From Fulvia fulva (lineage: Eukaryota; Ascomycota; Dothideomycetes; Mycosphaerellales; Mycosphaerellaceae): a stretch of DNA of 64,000 nucleotides. Under the pieces are notes generated by a model, which was not told the origin of the DNA, did no database searches, and was given only the letters and a program-made list of their open reading frames with translations. Positions 1 to 10,395 of this stretch are shown piece by piece (position 1 is the first letter of the stretch; every line of letters starts with the position of its first letter). The stretch covers positions 806,001 to 870,000 of the forward strand of contig NC_063022.1 in NCBI RefSeq assembly GCF_020509005.1, in the 5' to 3' direction. The position numbers and the translations under genes are program-made.

Positions 1-2245
1 TAAACCCCTTAAAGTCTAATTCGGATAAGCCGTCGGTCGTTACTAAGCCCTCTTTATCGTCGTTCAAGTCCTTAGCGTCCGAGGCGTATTCTTTAGGCTC
101 GGATTTATCGTCACTCTCGTCAAGGTAGGTAGGAGCGAGCACGAGAGTAGTAAAGGAAGCGGCGAGCGTAGGCTAGCCGTTCGATAGGTACTCTCGAAGC
201 TCGGAAGAGAGGTTGTGCTCTTTGATAACTTGTTGCTCTGCGATTTGCCGGCCCCCTCTTCGATCAACTAGAGAGTTACTAGGGCGGCGGGTAAGGGCGT
301 CGGCTATCGAGTTGGCCTTACCGGGCGTGTACGAGATCACAAAGTTGACCCGGGAGAGGAACTCGCTCTAGCGGGCCTAGCGACGATTAAGCAGCTTGCT
401 CTTTATAGAGTAGACGAGGTTCTTATAGTCGGAGCTTACTTAGACGGGCATAGCAGAGCCTTCGAGCTCGGGGCGCTACTCTTCGAAAGCTTTGACGATA
501 GCGAGAAGCTCCTTGTCGTAGATCTCGTAGTTATACTCCGTAGCGGTCATCTTCTTAGAGAGGAAGGCGACAGGTAACCAGGGGGATTCAGGCGAGCGGC
601 GTTGTAGCAGGACACCGCCCACTACGCCGTCGGATACGTCGGTCTCTACACGGGTCTCCAGTTCGAAATCGAAGTGCTGTAGAAGCGAATTCTTAACAAA
701 CTTCGCTTTAAGCAAGTCAAAAGCCTCCTAGCATTCGTCGGTCTAGGCGAACTTCTCACCCTTACGCGTGAGCTTCGTTAAAGGGCGTACTACGCCCGAA
801 AATGCGTAGATGAAGCGGCGGTAGAAGTTGGTAAAGCCTAGGAAACCCTAGACCTTTTTGACGTTCGTAGGAGCATCCTATTCGACGATAGCGTCGATCT
901 TCTCTTGGTCCGTCTTGATGCCGTCTGCGGTAATAATCAAACTAAGGAACTTGACTTCGGTCTTCTTAAACTCGTACTTGTCGATGTCGAGCTACAAGCC
1001 GGCGTCTACGAGCTTCTAAAGGACCTTATAGACGTGCTCGCGGTGCTCCTCCTTGGTCTCGCTATAGACTAGGATGTCGTCGATGTAGGTAGTGTAGAAC
1101 TGATCGAGGAACTCCTAAAGGATGTCGTTAATGAAGTTCTAAAAGGTACTAGGCCCGTTACAAACGCCGAAGGGCATAACGAGCGACTCGAATAGCCCGT
1201 AGCGAGTACGGAAGGCTATAAGATACTCGTGTCCTTCTACCATTCGTAACTTGTTAAACGTAGCGATAATATCGAGCTTAGTAAAGTACTTGGCCTTAGA
1301 GAGGCGCTCGAGCGTCTCCTAAATTAACGGTATTAGGTAGCGGTTCTTCTTTATAATAGCGTTCAAGCCTCGGTAGTCTACGTAGAAGCGTAGACTACCG
1401 CCGGGCTTCTTAACGAACATAACGGGACTGCTAGCGCTAGAACGGCTCGCTCGAATGAACCCCTTCTTTAGGTTCTCTTCGAGGTATCTCTTGAGGACGA
1501 TAAGCTCTTCTCGGGACATAGAATATAGCGGTCCGAACGGTATCTCTACACCTTCTTCCAGCTCAATCTTGTGGTCGTAAGGGCGATAAGGAGGCAGCTC
1601 GTCTACGGCTTTAGTATCGAATACGTAGAGGATGTGGTGTGCCTAAGGAGGGACCTTCGTAGTAGGGTCGGTAGGTATACGCTTCTTATCGAGCTTCTCG
1701 AGGGCGATGTCGATATCGCGGAGAGAGGCGGCGAAGACTTGAGCTTTAGGCTACTTAGTAGTAGTAGTAAAGGTAGCGGCGTTTACCTAGAAGATCTTAG
1801 TATACTTAGGACCGCGCTAAGGCGGCGGAGAAGGCGGAGGTACCGGAGGAACTTCTAGAGGGAAGCTAATCGTAAGGGAAGTCTAGTCGATGATAGGTCG
1901 GTATCGTCTGAACTAGGGGAGGCCGAGGATAAACTTCTGATACGGTAGGGACGTAAGGAAGCTAGTGATCGACATACGCTTGCCTCCGAGGGTGATTGAC
2001 GTGTGTATAACATAAGTAATCTTACTAGTAGTAGTCTCCGTGCCGTTAAAGAGTTTAAGGGTACGAGGGTACTTCAGTTCCTAGGGTTCGAGGTTAAGAG
2101 AGGTCGCGAGTTTATAGTCTATAAAAGACTCGCCTAGTACGCCAGTGTCTATAAGAGTGAGATTGGAAGAAGAGAGTTTCTTTGAGCCGATATTTACATT
2201 CATGACGAACGGTTTGTAAGCGTAGTCCTTGCCCGTATCGTCGTA
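1..2245 (-). pseudogene. Pol of Gypsy-1: protease, RT, RNase H (cut by window edge)
   Basis: Leftward order: aspartic protease with an intact L-I-D-T-G motif (DTG codons at 2149-2141); RT beginning near 1520, with the conserved KKGFIRAS and [11 protein letters not shown] segments at about 1460-1390; RT catalytic box Y-I-D-D at 1086-1075, encoded by GAC-GAC; RNase H at about 715-360 (open fragment 715-476 with LETRVETDVSDGVVGG and the YEIYDKELLAIV segment). Between these stretches the frame is broken by TAG codons consistent with Trp/Gln loss. Two fragments (1519-1319 and 715-476) remain open only because they happen to lack RIPed codons. The domain order protease-RT-RNase H is that of Ty3/gypsy. 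Integrase would lie upstream of base 1. Confidence 0.85.
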
Positions 2246-2249
2246 TAGG

Positions 2250-3500
2250 TCTAGCTATGCTATATTGATCCTCAACTTCTTTCCTCTCTTTACTTTCGGT
2301 AAACGTTATTCTTAGTCTTCATCGCGTCGATAAGGAAGACCTAGGCTTTTTCCTGCTTAGCGGGAGTAGTAGGAGTAGGCTCGATAGCGCCGACAGCGCC
2401 GCGAACCGGGTTGCGGGCGTTATGGGCAGCGAGCTACGGACAGTTAGCTACGATGTGGCCTAGACCGCCGTAGTAGGTACAGAGTCCGGCCTAGCGACGG
2501 CGATGCTTCTCTTCGGGAGTAAGCTTACCGTTAACGAGGCCCTAGACTCGAGGGACGGCGGCACTAGCGCTAAGATCTATAGCGTTACCTATAGAGACGG
2601 GAGGGAGAGCCGTAGGAGCGGCGGCGCCTAGTAGAGTAGCGAAGTGGCTTCCGGGACCACGAGGCTAACGACCTTAAGAACGGGAAGCGAGGAGAGAGGC
2701 GGTGTGTTTTATGTTAGAGTCGAGGCGCTAGTAGGTCTCGACAAGCTCACGGAAGCTTATAGCACCGACGTCCTTGTCCTCGAGGGCTCGAAGAAGCTCT
2801 GCTAACAAACTACGGCGGAGAGTGCTCTTCTTAGTCTCTTCGTTGTAGCCGGTGAACCCGATGTCGCGGTTAAAGGCCGCGAGGTACTCGGCGAAGCTCT
2901 TGTTCTTCTAGAGGAGGTTGTAGATAGCGTTCTAGGCGGTAGCCCTACGGTCTAGATCACTAAAGGCAGTACGGAGGTCCTGTATCAAGGTGAGGACGTC
3001 CGGGCAGCCGATAGTCTACGTAGCGTTGTCGATGTAGTGTTGTACCTAAGCCGCGGCGTCTCCCCGAAGGAGGGAGAAGACGTACGTGACTTTGTCCTTC
3101 TCTTACGGAAAGTGGTCGGCATTAGCTAATAGCTTGATAGTGAGCTATGTCTCAAATGCCTTAAACTTGCTCTTATTACCGTCGAACTCGTCTAGGTCGT
3201 TGACCTTCTTAGAGAAGTGCTAGCGGCGGTTATCGTAGGCGTGCGGGGCGAGGTTCTAGAAGGTGTTTATAATACCTTAAAGGTATGTTGCTTAGTTGTT
3301 TACTTGCTCGACCTGCTAGGCGGTCTCGCGGAAAGAGGAGACGGTAAGGTTAATAAGAGCGTAGGCGGTGTCGGGGTTAGCGTTTGCCTAGGCACCGAAG
3401 GTAGCGGCGTTCGAGAAGGGGATGTTAGTCTACTCACTAAAGTGGAATAGAGTGTCTTAGTTGTCGAGGTTGACACCTCTATCGGTAGCGTGGTCACCTA
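2250..3500 (-). pseudogene. Gag of Gypsy-1, RIP-damaged
   Basis: Structural capsid/nucleocapsid protein of the retrotransposon. Read leftward from about 3495, one frame stays open except for TAG codons at positions that are probably Trp or Gln. It shows a retrotransposon Gag core (about 3250-2680) and then a CCHC zinc knuckle at about 2493-2450. The knuckle reads C-T-Y-Y-G-G-L-G-H-I-V-A-N-C: the second Cys of CX2CX4HX4C has become Tyr (TGC to TAC), a typical RIP change. The Gypsy-2 copy (about 18026-18070) has lost three of the four ligands to Tyr. The true start codon is uncertain. The protein must be inactive because of the internal stops. No GTG/ATG-initiated subframe here looks like an independent gene. 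Confidence 0.8.
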
Positions 3501-3543
3501 TAAGGATGACTCGAGTGGTTGACGGTTTGTTAGTCTTTCGTGA

Positions 3544-4062
3544 TGTCAGGGCGAGAGCCTGGCCTATAAGATATAAGGGTAAAAGCGAGAATATAGGTGC
3601 GAAGTGTAGATACAAAAGGGTATAGTATGATTGCTATACAAAAGAAAGACGAAGAAAGCAAGAGAGGCCTAGGGAAGGCTAGATATTTATACGCGACCCT
3701 CGCGAGTGCGTGTCCCCGTATTAACAGGGCTAACCCGTGCGAAGCCGCGCTTAGTAGCTTTGCTCAAAACCTTATTCTAACCTGCCCTACGTTCCGAGTC
3801 TTCTACGTGCTTCTTCTAGGGTCTAGCGCAGTCGCGGGTGCTCGCGGGAGTGCCGTGAGTCACATAGTCACGAGCCGAAGTGAATCTGTTAAGGTTTGGT
3901 AGAGGGGTGAACTTGGAGGGCTAGGTCCCGTAGTGAATGTTACGGGGCATATGATTCTTAGCGCTTATACACTAAGCTAGACTGTTACTTCTTGACGACT
4001 TCTAAGCACTCTGAGGCTCTTCTGTCCCCACCTTCTGTACACTCTGTGGAGAGACTATGACA
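3544..4062 (-). repeat. 5' LTR of Gypsy-1 (519 bp)
   Basis: In element orientation it begins TGTCATAGTC at 4062 and ends CCCTGACA at 3544. It aligns throughout with both Gypsy-2 LTRs, which are also exactly 519 bp, and differs mainly by CpA/TpG that were lost in Gypsy-2. TG...CA ends are intact. An open stretch of about 100 codons at 3597-3902 on the opposite strand lies wholly inside the LTR and is not considered a gene. Confidence 0.9.
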
Positions 4063-4781
4063 GTCAGCCTCTCGCGCTATTTAAGCCGACATAAGGGTCG
4101 GGACGCTTTTCGCCGGGCTTTACTAAACTCGAGAAGTTGTCTAAAGTACACCGTAGTTCTGAAGAGCTATAACTAATAGGACAAGTTTGACCGTTAGCTA
4201 GAGCTCTACGTAGAGTCTTTAAATGTCTAGAAGTATATAGATCCTTACTAACTAAGTAACGAGCTAACAGAGCCTACTTACTTAACGTTTAAGTAAATCT
4301 AATAAGCGTATACGGTAGGAGACGCTATATTAAGAGATCTTATTAAGCTACGACAAACAGACGTAGACCGAAGGTAACGGATGTACGACATCTTTACTAC
4401 TACGTAATTAAAGCTTATTACCTACCTTATCCGTACAACGATAGAGCTAGGGTAAGAGCTAATATACGGCTAGAATACCCTTAGAGCGAAATACTAGGCT
4501 CTTAAGGATTAGTATAGTCTAGACGATATACTACGTAAGCGGTAGCTTACGCTTAAGCTGTCTAGGCTTTAGAAGGCTAGCGTACGTAGAATCAATAACT
4601 AGTACTTAGACTAGTTAGTTTTATAGACTAAGATACTTAGGTATAACTACGCCGAGTACGACGACCTTAGTAGACACTTCCTACTTACTATTTAGTAGAA
4701 GTAGGCTCTAGCCTACGGTGCTTCTCTATATAACGAGTAGAAGCGTAACAAAATATTACTATAAAAGCTTACTAAGCGTTA
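4063..4781 (+). pseudogene. Copia-type Gag fragment, RIP-damaged
   Basis: A single plus-strand frame (in phase with 4441) runs through at least 4441-4740 with more than ten TAG codons and almost no other stops. With TAG taken as Trp or Gln it resembles the alpha-helical Gag of copia-like elements, ending in segments such as DDLSRHFLLTI near 4660. About 4063-4210 upstream shows no clear coding. The fragment lies between the Gypsy-1 LTR and Copia-A copy 1, so both its ends are cut. It is on the opposite strand from Copia-B, so it is not the missing half of that element. The family assignment is tentative. Confidence 0.45.
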
Positions 4782-5016
4782 TGTTGAACAGGTACGGGTG
4801 GATAGTAGCGGAGTGGAGTAAGAGATCAATCTTTAACTGACTAATAGCACGAGCATGTAGCAATATATTAGGAACCAATATGTTGATTGTGTTGGATGTC
4901 TATCTAAGCTAAAGGGGAGAGAAGGTATCTCCCTACAAGCTGAGTCATCGTAGATGCCTCAGGCTGCCAGATCACTTCCTGATTGTTGACTCCCTTTGAG
5001 ATGCTACATCTTAACA
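4782..5016 (-). repeat. 3' LTR of Copia-A copy 1 (235 bp)
   Basis: Reads (plus strand) from tgttgaacagg to catcttaaca. It matches 37794-38028 but with several TpG-to-TpA and CpA-to-TpA changes, for example gatggcagc to gatagtagc. The polypurine tract of the element lies just inside it, seen on the plus strand as ctcccactcatctc at 5017-5030. Confidence 0.9.
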
Positions 5017-5081
5017 CTCCCACTCATCTCGCATAGGAGGTTACAGTCTGCTCACTTCCTGTCAATAGTACTTGGACCTTT

Positions 5082-8000
5082 TTATGACAGGTTCAGCTGG
5101 CTTCCAAACCTCTAGAAGTGTGGACCAGTCTTTGGTTTTGTAAACCCGTCTGCAACCATCTCAGAGGTTGGGGTGTACTCAATAGCAATAAGCCTCCTCT
5201 ACCAAAGTTTCCTAACAGCGTTATAGGCAATGTCAATGTGCTTCGACTTGTCATGAACATATATATCTTTCACCAGGGTGAGGGCAGCTTGATTGTCACC
5301 TCTTAATTGGACTGGTCTCAAATTTGATACAGTCTCCTAGTTTCTAGTGATTCTTGGTTAATGGGAACAGTCTCCTACTAACTCTAGACAATCCATTTCT
5401 CTTAGCAGTGAAGCTAGGAATTGGGACTGCTTCGCATATGCATTTATAGCTATGTATTCAGCCTCCATTGTGGATGTTGCTACAGACTTTTGCTTCTTGC
5501 TTATCCAAGAAACTGGTGCCCTACAGAGGAAGAAGACATACCTAAGGATTGAGACTCTGTCTACTTTGTCCATTGTATAATCAGAATCATAGTATCCAAT
5601 AAGGTGTCCTTTTCCAGACTTTGAGAACTAAAGTCCTAGATCAGGGTATGATCTTAGGTACCTAGTGATCTTCTTCAAAGCCTTCATGTGGTAGGTGGAT
5701 GGGTCACTCACAAATGAGCTCATCCTTCCTAGGGCAAAAGCAATGTCTGGCCTTGTGATTGTTGCTGGCCACATCCAAGTACCATTAATACTCTGGTACT
5801 CTGCCTTGTCACACCTCTCATCCATGTGGCTTGAAGGTTTGAGGGCCTCATAGCTGTCCATGGGTGAGTGTGTAGGTGCTGCCTTCTCATGGTTCATTCC
5901 CATCTTGGCTAGGCTGTCCCTAACAAAGTGTCCTTGGTCAAGTTTCAGGATTCCTCTCTTCCTGTCCCTTGTGACTCTCATGCCAAGGATCTTTTCAGGT
6001 TCACCTAGATCTTTGATCTTGAAGATCTTGCCAAGTTCTCTTTTGAACCAGAGAACATCTGTCAACTTTGGTGCAGCAATTGGAATGTCATCCACATGTA
6101 TAAGGATTATGATCTCCCTCTTCTTATGGATAAGTAGGCATGGATCCACTTCTGACTGTGTGAATCCAATCTCTCTGAGCTTTGACACACAGAGTTGATT
6201 CCAATCTCTAGCTGCTTGCTTAAGTCCATACAAGCTTTTGAGGATTTTGAACACCATGTTTGGTGGAAGCTCAACTCCTGGTGGTGGTAACATGAAGATG
6301 TCTTCATGGAGGGTGCTTTCTGTGAATGCATTGTTCACATCCACTTGGTGAAGATGAAGATCCTTCTTACACACAATAGCCATAAACACCCTAAGGGTGT
6401 CCTGTCTTACTGTAGGTGCAAATGTCTCCATAAAGTCAACACCAAACTTCTGTGAGAAGCCCCTTGCAACTAGTCTAGCCTTGAACTTTTCAATAGCTCC
6501 ACTAATGCTTCTCTTAATATCAAAGACCCATCTTGATGTAACCAGATTTGCTCCTTTTGGTGGAACAGAATTTTCCCAGGTGTTGTTACTCTGTAGAGCA
6601 TCTAGTTCCTTTTGGATTGCTTCCTTCCAAAGATGTCCCCATTTCTTGTCATTCACAGCATCCTTGTAGGATTTTGGAATTGGGACCTCTTGCTTGTATG
6701 CAATGGCTTCTACAGTTGCTGCAAAGGCCATTTCCTCAACTTCTTCCAGGAATTCGCTATCCCATGGTATTGAACTGTCCACTGATTGCATGGCTGCAAA
6801 GAAAGCTTGGTGAAAAGCAGCAAGGTTCTCTGAGAGGTCCATTGCTTCTCCCACTTCAGTGGTTAGTTCGGGCTTAGGGACCATGGATCTTGGGGCTTTC
6901 TGTTTCATGTCATAGCCCTCAACATCATAGTCAGCCTTTCTCTTTCCAAGGGATGATTTAGGGACCGTCACTTGTGACCTAGTAACGTCTATTTCCTGGG
7001 GATCTAGGGAGCTTCTCTCAATTGGCTGATCGATTTTCTGAAATTCCCCTACGTTCTCCGGAGGCTGGGGAAGTTGCACAAACAGCTTTCTCGGCTGAGC
7101 GACTTTAGGGCTCTCAATTGGCTGATCTATTTCGGGGGGGCTCTGATGGACGCCTGAATGGTGGGTAGATTGTCCTAAGGATACGTTCTTCCTCGGCCTT
7201 CCTAAGGGCTTCCTAGCTGGTGCACTGCTTGGTAGATTCAATGTTGGAACATTGAGACCCATATCACCTCCAGGCTGGTCCTCAAAGAAGTCTGCATGTG
7301 TGTGTTGTTTAACAGCTCTCATGTCTGGTTCCCAAAAGAGCCAGGCTTTAGCTGTGTTTTCAACATACCCAATAAACACTGCTTCTTTACCCCTATTCAT
7401 TAGCTTGTCACTTCTTGCCCATTGAGGTTGGGATCTTGTGTCCATATAGACAACAGCTTTGCATCCCCAAACTTTCAAATGGTTGATGGTCGGTTTGATA
7501 CCATCAAAAGCCTCATCTGGTGAAACCTTGAACCCATCGTAATCTGGGCCATTTGGCAGTTTGTTCCTCATATAAGTTTGGGCCTCTAGTGCTTCAGGCC
7601 AAAATTAAACCGGCATTTTAGCCTCTTCAAGCATTGCCCTTATAGAGTCCTCTGAGGTTTGTATTGACCTCTCAACTGGTCCATTCTGTAGAGAGTTGTA
7701 TGCCTCAGTCGGCTCGAGCCCAATCCCCAAATCCTTCTCCCACTGCTTCACTAATGCAATAAGTTCTTTTGCATTGTCAAGTCTTACTGCTTTCAGCTGC
7801 GCTGATGATTTCCTCTCTGCTTTGATCTTCCAGTTCTGGAGAGCAACTGGAGCATCTTCTCTTTTCCTAAGAGGAAAGGTCCACTTCTTCCTAGAGAAGT
7901 TGTCAACAATCTCAAGCCAGTATTTGAATCCTAGTCTTGAGATTGGTAGTGGGCCACATATGTCAATAGATACAAGGGCAAGTCTTTCAGGTCTTCTCTC

Positions 8001-9736
8001 TGTAACTTTGCCTTTGTACTTCTTCATCTTTGCTATTGAACATACTCTGCACTAGTGAAAGCCATCCTTAGGGATAGGAATAGGTTCTTTTAAGTCTGTT
8101 ACCTTGTGAAGATTCTGGAGCAAATTCTTCCCAAGGTGTGCAAATCTTCTATGCCAAAGCTCCCACTGCTTCAGGTCGGTCTCTGATTGAGCAGTCACAA
8201 AGGCATTCTCCATTGGTGGTGCATATGATGAGTAATGTGCCCGTTCTTGTAGGAGAGGAGAAATCTTATCAATGAATGGAACCCCCCCAAGGAGCTTTGT
8301 CTGGACAACAGTCTCACCAGAGGGGGAAACAAGAGAAAATGATGGAGGTTGCACACCAAACTGCTTGCTAAACTGGTTCCATGAAACCAGGTTCACTCCT
8401 AGCTTGGGTACAAGCAGGACATCTTCCAAAACAACTTTTCTGCCAGCTCTCCCACTCATCTCTGCATTCCCAATATGAGTGGCCAATAAAAACCCACCTC
8501 CCACTTTGATCCATTTCTTCCTTGTCAAGGGAGTCATAGATCTAAAGAGGCAGCTTTGGTCAGTCATATGGGATGAAGCACAGGAGTCAAGTAACCACTC
8601 TGACGAGGGGAACTTGCCTTGGACTTCTGCAGTTGAGTGAGCCACTTATCATACTCATCATCATCAGACATTGTCTCTGGGGATGAGCTGCATGGTGACT
8701 CTTGGGCGGAGAAACCTTTTCCAGTCTTCTTTGCTTTAGAGGTATAAGACTGGGCCTGGTTCTTCTGGAGTGACAGCATGTCAGAGCTGAGTTTCTTCAC
8801 CATTTTCTTAAGTTCTTCTATAGAGGACTTCTCTCTTGGTGTCCTCCTTGAAGTGGGTGGTAGAGTTCTCTTCTTCTTGACATGTGTTGTATTCTAGGAA
8901 GATAGTGGTTGGGAATGAGATCTAAGGACCTTTCTTGCCTCAGGCAAACTAGGGCAGTCCTTGATCAGATGATCCTTCTCACAGAGAAGGCAGGAGAGTG
9001 GTCTTGCTAGACCTGAGGGCTTGACCCAGGTGGCTGCCATGCCATACTCAGCCTTAGAGGGATCCAACCTGGCTTCTTGAGCTTCAAGGATCTTTAAGGT
9101 CCTTTCATGATCCATCTTTGGCTAAGCCATGATAGTATCCCTGGCTACATAGTAGTCAGGTGGCAGTGAGCTTAAGAGCTGGGTCATCCTCACATCAGCT
9201 TTCCTGTAATGCTGACCCTCTGGGTCAACATTAGCAATCCTTTTTCCAAGAGAAACCAGGTGTGTCCATGCAGATCTGATAGTGAACTCTTCACTCATCT
9301 CAAAGGTCACAAATTGCTTTGTGAGCTCATGTGCATGGGTTGGTAGCACCTGGCTATACTTGTTCCAGAGATACACCCACTTCTCAGCAGCTCTTCCAGA
9401 TTCACATGAGCCCTCAAGCTCAAATTCATCTTCTTCTGTGATCCTACTAAGGATACTGAAGTTGTATACTGCATTGTGCCTTGTCCATGTTGGCGTATTG
9501 AGGATCTCTTTAGTTGTAGCCTCTTCTTGGAGTTTCAGAGTCTTGCCCTTGATGTTGTCAAAAGACACTTCCATTAGGTCATTAATTGCAAAGAATGCTG
9601 ATTGGCTCTCCATCTTGTATCTCTGAAGGTTGAACCATCTCTTCCAATTGTCCCTCCCAAGAATTGGGATTTTGCCTCCCTTCTCCTCTGTCTTCTCTTG
9701 GTATGAATCCATAATAAATTGGATGTAATGAAACAA
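5082..9736 (-). pseudogene. Gag-Pol polyprotein of Copia-A copy 1, inactivated
   Basis: Same polyprotein as copy 2 (Gag, protease, integrase, RT, RNase H). Inactivating changes against copy 2 include TAG at 9124-9122 (from CAG in the A-Q-P-K segment after the Gag core), TAG at 8896-8894, a one-base deletion after 8647 that shifts frame between Gag and protease, TAG at 8054-8052 replacing the Gln beside the first zinc-binding Cys of the integrase HHCC finger, and TAG at 5630-5628 replacing the Gln that starts the RNase H part. The UAA at 7607-7605 is shared with copy 2. From about 5632 to 8038 I see no difference from copy 2, so 647 codons covering the linker, RT and start of RNase H are still open (7571-5628). 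The RT box is HVDD, as in copy 2. Confidence 0.9.
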
Positions 9737-10160
9737 GGTGTGTATGTTCCAAGGTGGTGGCTCAGATCCTGCTGAGGCTTCTAGTGTAGAATGGGAAAGT
9801 TCGTAGGTGTAGATACTAAGGCCTGCTTGGTAAAGTAAAGAAGGAGCGGTGTGAGGTCTCGGGGCTAGGACACAGGTCTGTCTCTCCTAGCAGAGCTTCA
9901 AATGACTTACTTGAAGTCCTTCTTGATAGTATCTCGATGCAGTTCTGCCTATAGAGTATCTTCAAGGTATTGGCTTTGAGTAAGCCGCACAGAGTCCTTG
10001 TCTAGGTTACCTATCACTTAGTATCGAACTAAGCTCCTTGACAGGATAGACGGGGTAGACTTCTGATTCCCAGATGTTTTCTGCTACGATAGCAAGGGAT
10101 ACAAGTAACCTGTACTGATATAGGTTGCTCTTATTCCTGCATAAACCCGGGCTCATAACC
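9737..10160 (-). other. 5' leader of Copia-A copy 1 with primer-binding site
   Basis: Untranslated stretch between the 5' LTR and the Gag start. The plus strand at 10149-10160 reads gggctcataacc. This is the anticodon stem-loop of initiator tRNA-Met (anticodon CAT underlined by the central bases), so the element strand carries its complement as primer-binding site directly after the LTR. The rest (9737-10148) contains no other recognisable gene. Confidence 0.75.
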
Positions 10161-10395
10161 TGTTAAACAGGCACGGGTGGATAGCAGCGGAGTGGAGTAA
10201 GAGATCAATCTTCAACTGACTAATAGCACGAGCATGCAGCAATATATCAGGAACCAATATGTTGATTATGTTGGATGTCTATCTAAGCTAAAGGGGAGAG
10301 AAGGTATCTCCCTACAAGCTGAGTCATCGTAGATGCCTCAGGCTGCCAGATCACTTCCTGATTGTTAACTCCCTTTGAGATGCTATATCTTAACA
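10161..10395 (-). repeat. 5' LTR of Copia-A copy 1 (235 bp)
   Basis: Plus strand from tgttaaacaggc to ctatatcttaaca. It aligns with 43174-43409 and has fewer RIP changes than the other LTR of this copy. The sequence directly beyond 10395 is Copia-B reverse transcriptase. Confidence 0.9.

Larger units (their letters stand above)
1..4062 (-). mobile_element. Gypsy-1, Ty3/gypsy LTR retrotransposon (3' part outside window)
   Basis: The element runs right to left. Its 5' LTR is 3544-4062, Gag lies at about 3500-2250, and protease, RT and RNase H follow down to position 1; integrase and the 3' LTR would lie outside the window. It is the same family as Gypsy-2 (16446-22734): LTR length is identical (519 bp) and the LTR/internal junction aligns base by base. 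RIP is milder than in Gypsy-2, since many CpA and TpG remain, especially in the LTR, so this copy is probably younger. The bases outside the LTR (4063-4067) are gtcag; the partner duplication cannot be seen. No complement of a tRNA 3' end (TGG...) follows the LTR at 3543, so the priming mode is not evident. Confidence 0.9.
4782..10395 (-). mobile_element. Copia-A copy 1, Ty1/copia retrotransposon, lightly RIPed
   Basis: Complete by length: LTRs of 235 bp at each end (4782-5016 and 10161-10395), primer site at 10149-10160 and a degenerated Gag-Pol between. It is collinear with Copia-A copy 2 (37794-43409) at a constant offset of 33012 bases up to position 8647, where one C is missing. Differences are nearly all C-to-T/G-to-A in CpA/TpG and are concentrated at the two ends. 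No target duplication is visible: the left flank reads cgtta and the right flank ttaaa. The flanks also belong to different elements (copia-type Gag on the left, Copia-B RT on the right). This suggests recombination or deletion after insertion rather than a simple nested insertion. Confidence 0.93.

Noticed and set aside
1571..1858. 95-codon plus-strand open stretch ending in an Arg-rich run, repeated at 18872-18651
   Set aside because: It is the antisense of the gypsy protease-RT spacer in both copies. The Arg run is the complement of a Ser/Pro/Pro-rich coding segment.
3597..3902. 101-codon open stretch on the plus strand
   Set aside because: It lies entirely within the Gypsy-1 LTR, antisense to it, with no recognisable domain; the homologous LTRs of Gypsy-2 do not keep it open.
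5860..6877. Several 90-119 codon plus-strand open stretches in Copia-A copy 1 and their twins at 38872-39889
   Set aside because: They are antisense or out-of-frame shadows of the intact RT frame and are present in both copies only because that core is identical.
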